A DNA stretch of 64,000 nt from Sipunculus nudus (Eukaryota > Annelida > Sipuncula > Golfingiida > Sipunculidae): positions 5,520,001 through 5,584,000 of the forward strand of contig CM049310.1 in NCBI GenBank assembly GCA_026874595.1, given 5' to 3'. Below the pieces are notes generated by a model, which was not told where the DNA came from, made no database searches, and saw nothing but the letters and a program-made list of their open reading frames with translations. The number at the start of each line of letters is the position of its first letter. The stretch's first letter is position 1. Positions 60,834 through 64,000 of the stretch are shown one piece after another. Both the position numbers and the translations under genes were made by a program.

Positions 60834-61569
60834 TGTTACAGAACCTAATAATATCGTAATCGTGACGTGCAAAAATATTTGTTACGGAGATTAAAAAATT
60901 CATTTTCAACACTAGGCAGCGTGAGATGTCTGGGGGAATGAATAAAGAAATCAGTCATTTTTGTTAACAAATAATTATAATTTATTCTTAGAACAATTTT
61001 AACATTACAATACACTTAATCAATACAAATACACATTGTTTGAAACATAACAATAATAAAAATGTAAATCCACCGAGCCGGATCTTAGCCTTTGATTTCT
61101 GGATACTGTGATAACTGTCACAGTCCACATGAACAGTTCAAGTAAATCTCCCCGGTGAATAATCCAATTAAATCTCGGAGACAATCTGTTGTAATTTAGA
61201 AATGAAGTTCAGGTAAAATCCCAAGGGCAAACTGAAGACAATCTGTATACAATCTGTATAAAGTCTGTATAAAGTCCGCAGAATATCTGCAAAGATGCAA
61301 TCATCGGAGAAGGTCCCAAGACTGACGTGAAAATCGCACCCTTCCGTGCCCGCTGGTATTGTTCTTTCTTTTGGCTCTTAAAACAGACCCTATTTATAGC
61401 TTTTTCACCCGAAGTCCAGAAACTTCCATTCCGGAACCTTTTAGACTACACCGAACACGCTGTCTTTACACTCTGCGGGTAAGCCAGAGTTCATCAAGCG
61501 CGGTTCCCATAGCAACCCTCATGTTAAGCTATGCAAAATCCTGCGCATAATGAACAAATACATGTAACA
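60834..61569 (-). mobile_element. solo LTR, copy 2, with 4-bp target duplication
   Basis: TGTTAC at 60834 and GTAACA ending 61569, flanked by perfect CCGT at 60830-60833 and 61570-61573. It is inverted relative to copy 1 (3511-4346). On the minus strand it has a TATA-like CTATAAATAGGG, a poly(A) signal AATAAA and the shared 'tttattcattccc' and 'ctgcctagtgtt' landmarks. No internal retroelement sequence is present, as expected after LTR-LTR recombination. Confidence 0.75.
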
Positions 61570-61573
61570 CCGT

Positions 61574-62519
61574 GTCTCTGATGCCAGAGGTTCTAGTTAT
61601 TCCAACCTGTCCAAAGGTGGAGATATTTATCTTTTGGCATTATTATCTCTCTTCTTCTTTTTTATTATTCTGCCAGTTTTTTTTATCTGATTTCGTTGAA
61701 ACAAATTCAGGATTTACCTTACCATGGTTCAATTAATGTGGCCAAGTTTCAGTGACCTTGGCCTATTTTCTAAGGTCACGGGGCTTAAAAATGCGATTTT
61801 TTTTTAGATTTTCAGTGTCGATTTTCTCCTTATCTATTAGGGGTAGAGACAAATGGATAAAATGCCATTATCCAGTCTGATTCCAAACATATCTATGCCA
61901 TAATCTTGGAATTCAAATGTGCGAAGGGTCACTTTTTTGTAAGCTACGTTTCCAGATAAACCACTTGATCTGAAAAGTTGAAACATTTACAATGCACGAG
62001 TGCATTAGCAAGTTGGGTAGCGATATCTTAAACAATTTTTTGATAATATTACGAAGATTTGACATCACCATTTCAGCTCAATTGTGAGACCTAAAGAAGG
62101 AAATTGATTTCATGCTTTACAGAACTAAGGTACGTTCAAACTATTACAGATAAGTAAAAAAAGGCTAGATCAATCGGAACATCAAATGGGGGAGAATCAG
62201 GGGTGGGGTGTAGGGTGGGAGTTAGGTTGAGATCCGTGAATCCGTATGACAGTAACAAGACGTTTATTTGAATTTATATGTCCAATACCATCTCGTTCTC
62301 TGATTCTGGACATCCTCAGGGACATCCTTAATGTTTTTGGCGGCGTTGGTTTGTTGAAATCGAAGATTTCCGGCAAGCATATTGGTCAGTTGCGTAATTT
62401 AAGTCTGTTTTTCACGTTTTTTGTTTGTCAACACTCTACTGAATACAATTTTGCAGCAATCGCTTTGAAATTATACATTTGGCATACAGTCGTTAACCCT
62501 CAAAGCCTCTCGATTTTGG
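61574..62519. other. intergenic or intronic sequence, diverged repeat-like
   Basis: Phrases such as 'ttggcctattttctaaggtcac' hint at an old repeat related to the following block. No coding signal is convincing. Confidence 0.35.
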
Positions 62520-63600
62520 TCAATATAGGTCAAAGTTCAAGGTCATCGAAGAACTTTATAACTCAAAAACTCATAACTTTGTCAACTTTGTTCTTTTATT
62601 CAAAATGTACCACATTTTTTTCCTCTATGTATTAACATATGACGGTCTAGTCAACTATCATTCCAGTTGTGTCCGTCTGTCAGTATGTCCGTCTGTTCGT
62701 CAGTTGCCGTCAAATCCGTGTCTCTGCTTTTGTTCATCAGTTGTCGTCAAATTCATGTCTCTGCTTGTTCTTTTGTCTGACATTAGGCTTTCTAGAGGCC
62801 AGATGTTTTAGCAACGGCTCTGGATGTTATAACTTTGACAGATTTTCTTTAGTTTTGGAAGCCTAAATTCTTTTGGTGCAAATAGGTCAAAGGTCAAGGT
62901 CGTCCATAACCACAAAATATATTTTCTTCATATCTTCGAAAAAAACCATCGTAGAAGCATAAATTGGAGCTCTTTTCTTTGTATTCGTCATTCCATGGCC
63001 TTTCTTCGGATGTGGAGCAGCCTCAATCTGCTGTAACCATGGTTAAGCATTTTCTCAGATTCATGATATTCGAAATGTTAGGACATATCTTTCTAACTTA
63101 ATCACTTTTAAAGCTAGAGAGGTCCAGTTGTTTTTGTCAGGTAGAATATAATTAAATTTGTATTAATTTCTTGTACAATCTCGCAGCCATTCTCTTCAAA
63201 CGAGATTTTCGAAATACTGTTCTCGTCCTACAGGCCACAAGTCTTGAGCAATCGATCTGAAACTTCTGTTTTGTTTTGTTTTTTTATTTCAAAATAGGTC
63301 AATTTTAAAGTCTAGGTCATCGGAAAACCTCAAAATTTTATTTTCCTTATAACTTCGTCAAAATGTGTCCTATCTACACACACCATTGCTCATTTTACTT
63401 GCACATGCGTTCCACATTATGATTTGGGGTAACCTGTCGTCCAGGTTGTGTCAGTTTTTCAGTATACCCGTCTGTCTGTCTGCTGTTGTCAGTTTCGTCT
63501 ACTCGCTTGTTCTTTTATCTAACTTATGCCATTCTACAGACCTGTCCGACTATCCGTCTTATTTCAGCTTCCGGCAAGCGCAACCTCTGGTCGTTTAGTT
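62520..63600 (+). repeat. diverged tandem repeat of ~370-410 bp units with AGGTCA-rich phrases
   Basis: Units share 'aggtcaaagtcaaggtcatc', 'caaaa...ttataactt.gtcaa' and GTCTGTC-type phrases near 62520, 62885 and 63295. It resembles the interior of copy h at 17400-18530. No open frame of interest; the apparent frames are Ser/Val/Cys-rich simple translations. Confidence 0.5.
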
Positions 63601-64000
63601 TGTTTGTCTGTTGTTAACAACAACAATTAATAACAAAATGTTGGGGTGATCCGTATCACCATCTGGGTCCAGGAATTGTTTGAAGGAAAACTGCTGCATA
63701 TTTGTCAATGTCATATGGCGAAGGCCTGTGCTCTCTGAGTGCAAATTTCTAGTTCCGAATGTAAAGCTAATAACACCGTATCTACTCTGTACCATATGGT
63801 GTGGTTCAAAGAGCCCCGCTAGTGGTCTTCACAAGGCCTGTAGTCTTAGTTTAATATGTCCCAATAAACTCTCCTTGTTTCCAGTGCCCATGATCCTGGA
63901 TTGATTTCTCACGTTTTTCTGCTACTTTCCGTCTACTTTCTCTGACGGTTTGGTTCAGTGTGTATCGGTAATTTTCCGAAACTTGTTCTCTAGTGCTTCA
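63601..64000. other. window end, nothing recognised
   Basis: No coding or repeat structure that I can support. Confidence 0.35.

Overview
This is eukaryotic nuclear DNA: AT-rich, intron-bearing and crowded with transposable elements. Abundant (GTCC)n-containing interspersed repeats, large satellite-like arrays and animal CYP2-clan cytochrome P450 genes suggest a marine lophotrochozoan, most likely a bivalve mollusc. The species assignment is inference.

The backbone is a head-to-tail cluster of three paralogous microsomal P450 genes on the + strand. Each has four exons with the same intron phases (2, 1, 1): gene 1 (938-14748, 502 aa), gene 2 (22215-35850, 502 aa) and gene 3 (44195 or 45150 to 48668, 501 aa). 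All carry an N-terminal membrane anchor, a proline-rich hinge, ExxR, PERF and an FGxGKRKCIG haem loop that is split by intron 3. Gene 2 looks mosaic: its exon 1 is closest to gene 1, while exons 3 and 4 and the 3' flank are closest to gene 3. Genes 2 and 3 use GC-AG splice sites at intron 3 and have Lys for Arg in the WxxxR motif. Gene 3 has its promoter and first exon tandemly duplicated (955 bp), and the region upstream of gene 2 is also duplicated.

Nearly everything else is repeats, many of them nested. Intron 2 of gene 1 holds a decayed non-LTR retrotransposon interrupted by a solo LTR and probably by a 3.8-kb structured repeat. Intron 1 of gene 2 holds a 7.15-kb element with ~500-bp inverted termini and a TTA target duplication. 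Downstream of genes 2 and 3 lie homologous arrays of a 26-bp minisatellite (~2.7 and ~1.3 kb). Gene 3's 3' flank carries a 1033-bp TA-flanked element whose empty site is preserved beside gene 2. Upstream of gene 3 is a 2.7-kb pogo/Tigger-like element containing another structured repeat.

From 52.7 to 56.8 kb is a dead L1/Tx1-type LINE (- strand), itself hit by a 432-bp TA-flanked MITE. Near 58.4 kb is a possible first exon encoding a signal peptide. A second solo LTR with a perfect 4-bp target duplication lies at 60.8-61.6 kb.

No rRNA, functional tRNA, CRISPR or prokaryotic features are visible. Element classes rest on termini and motifs read by eye, not on database matches.
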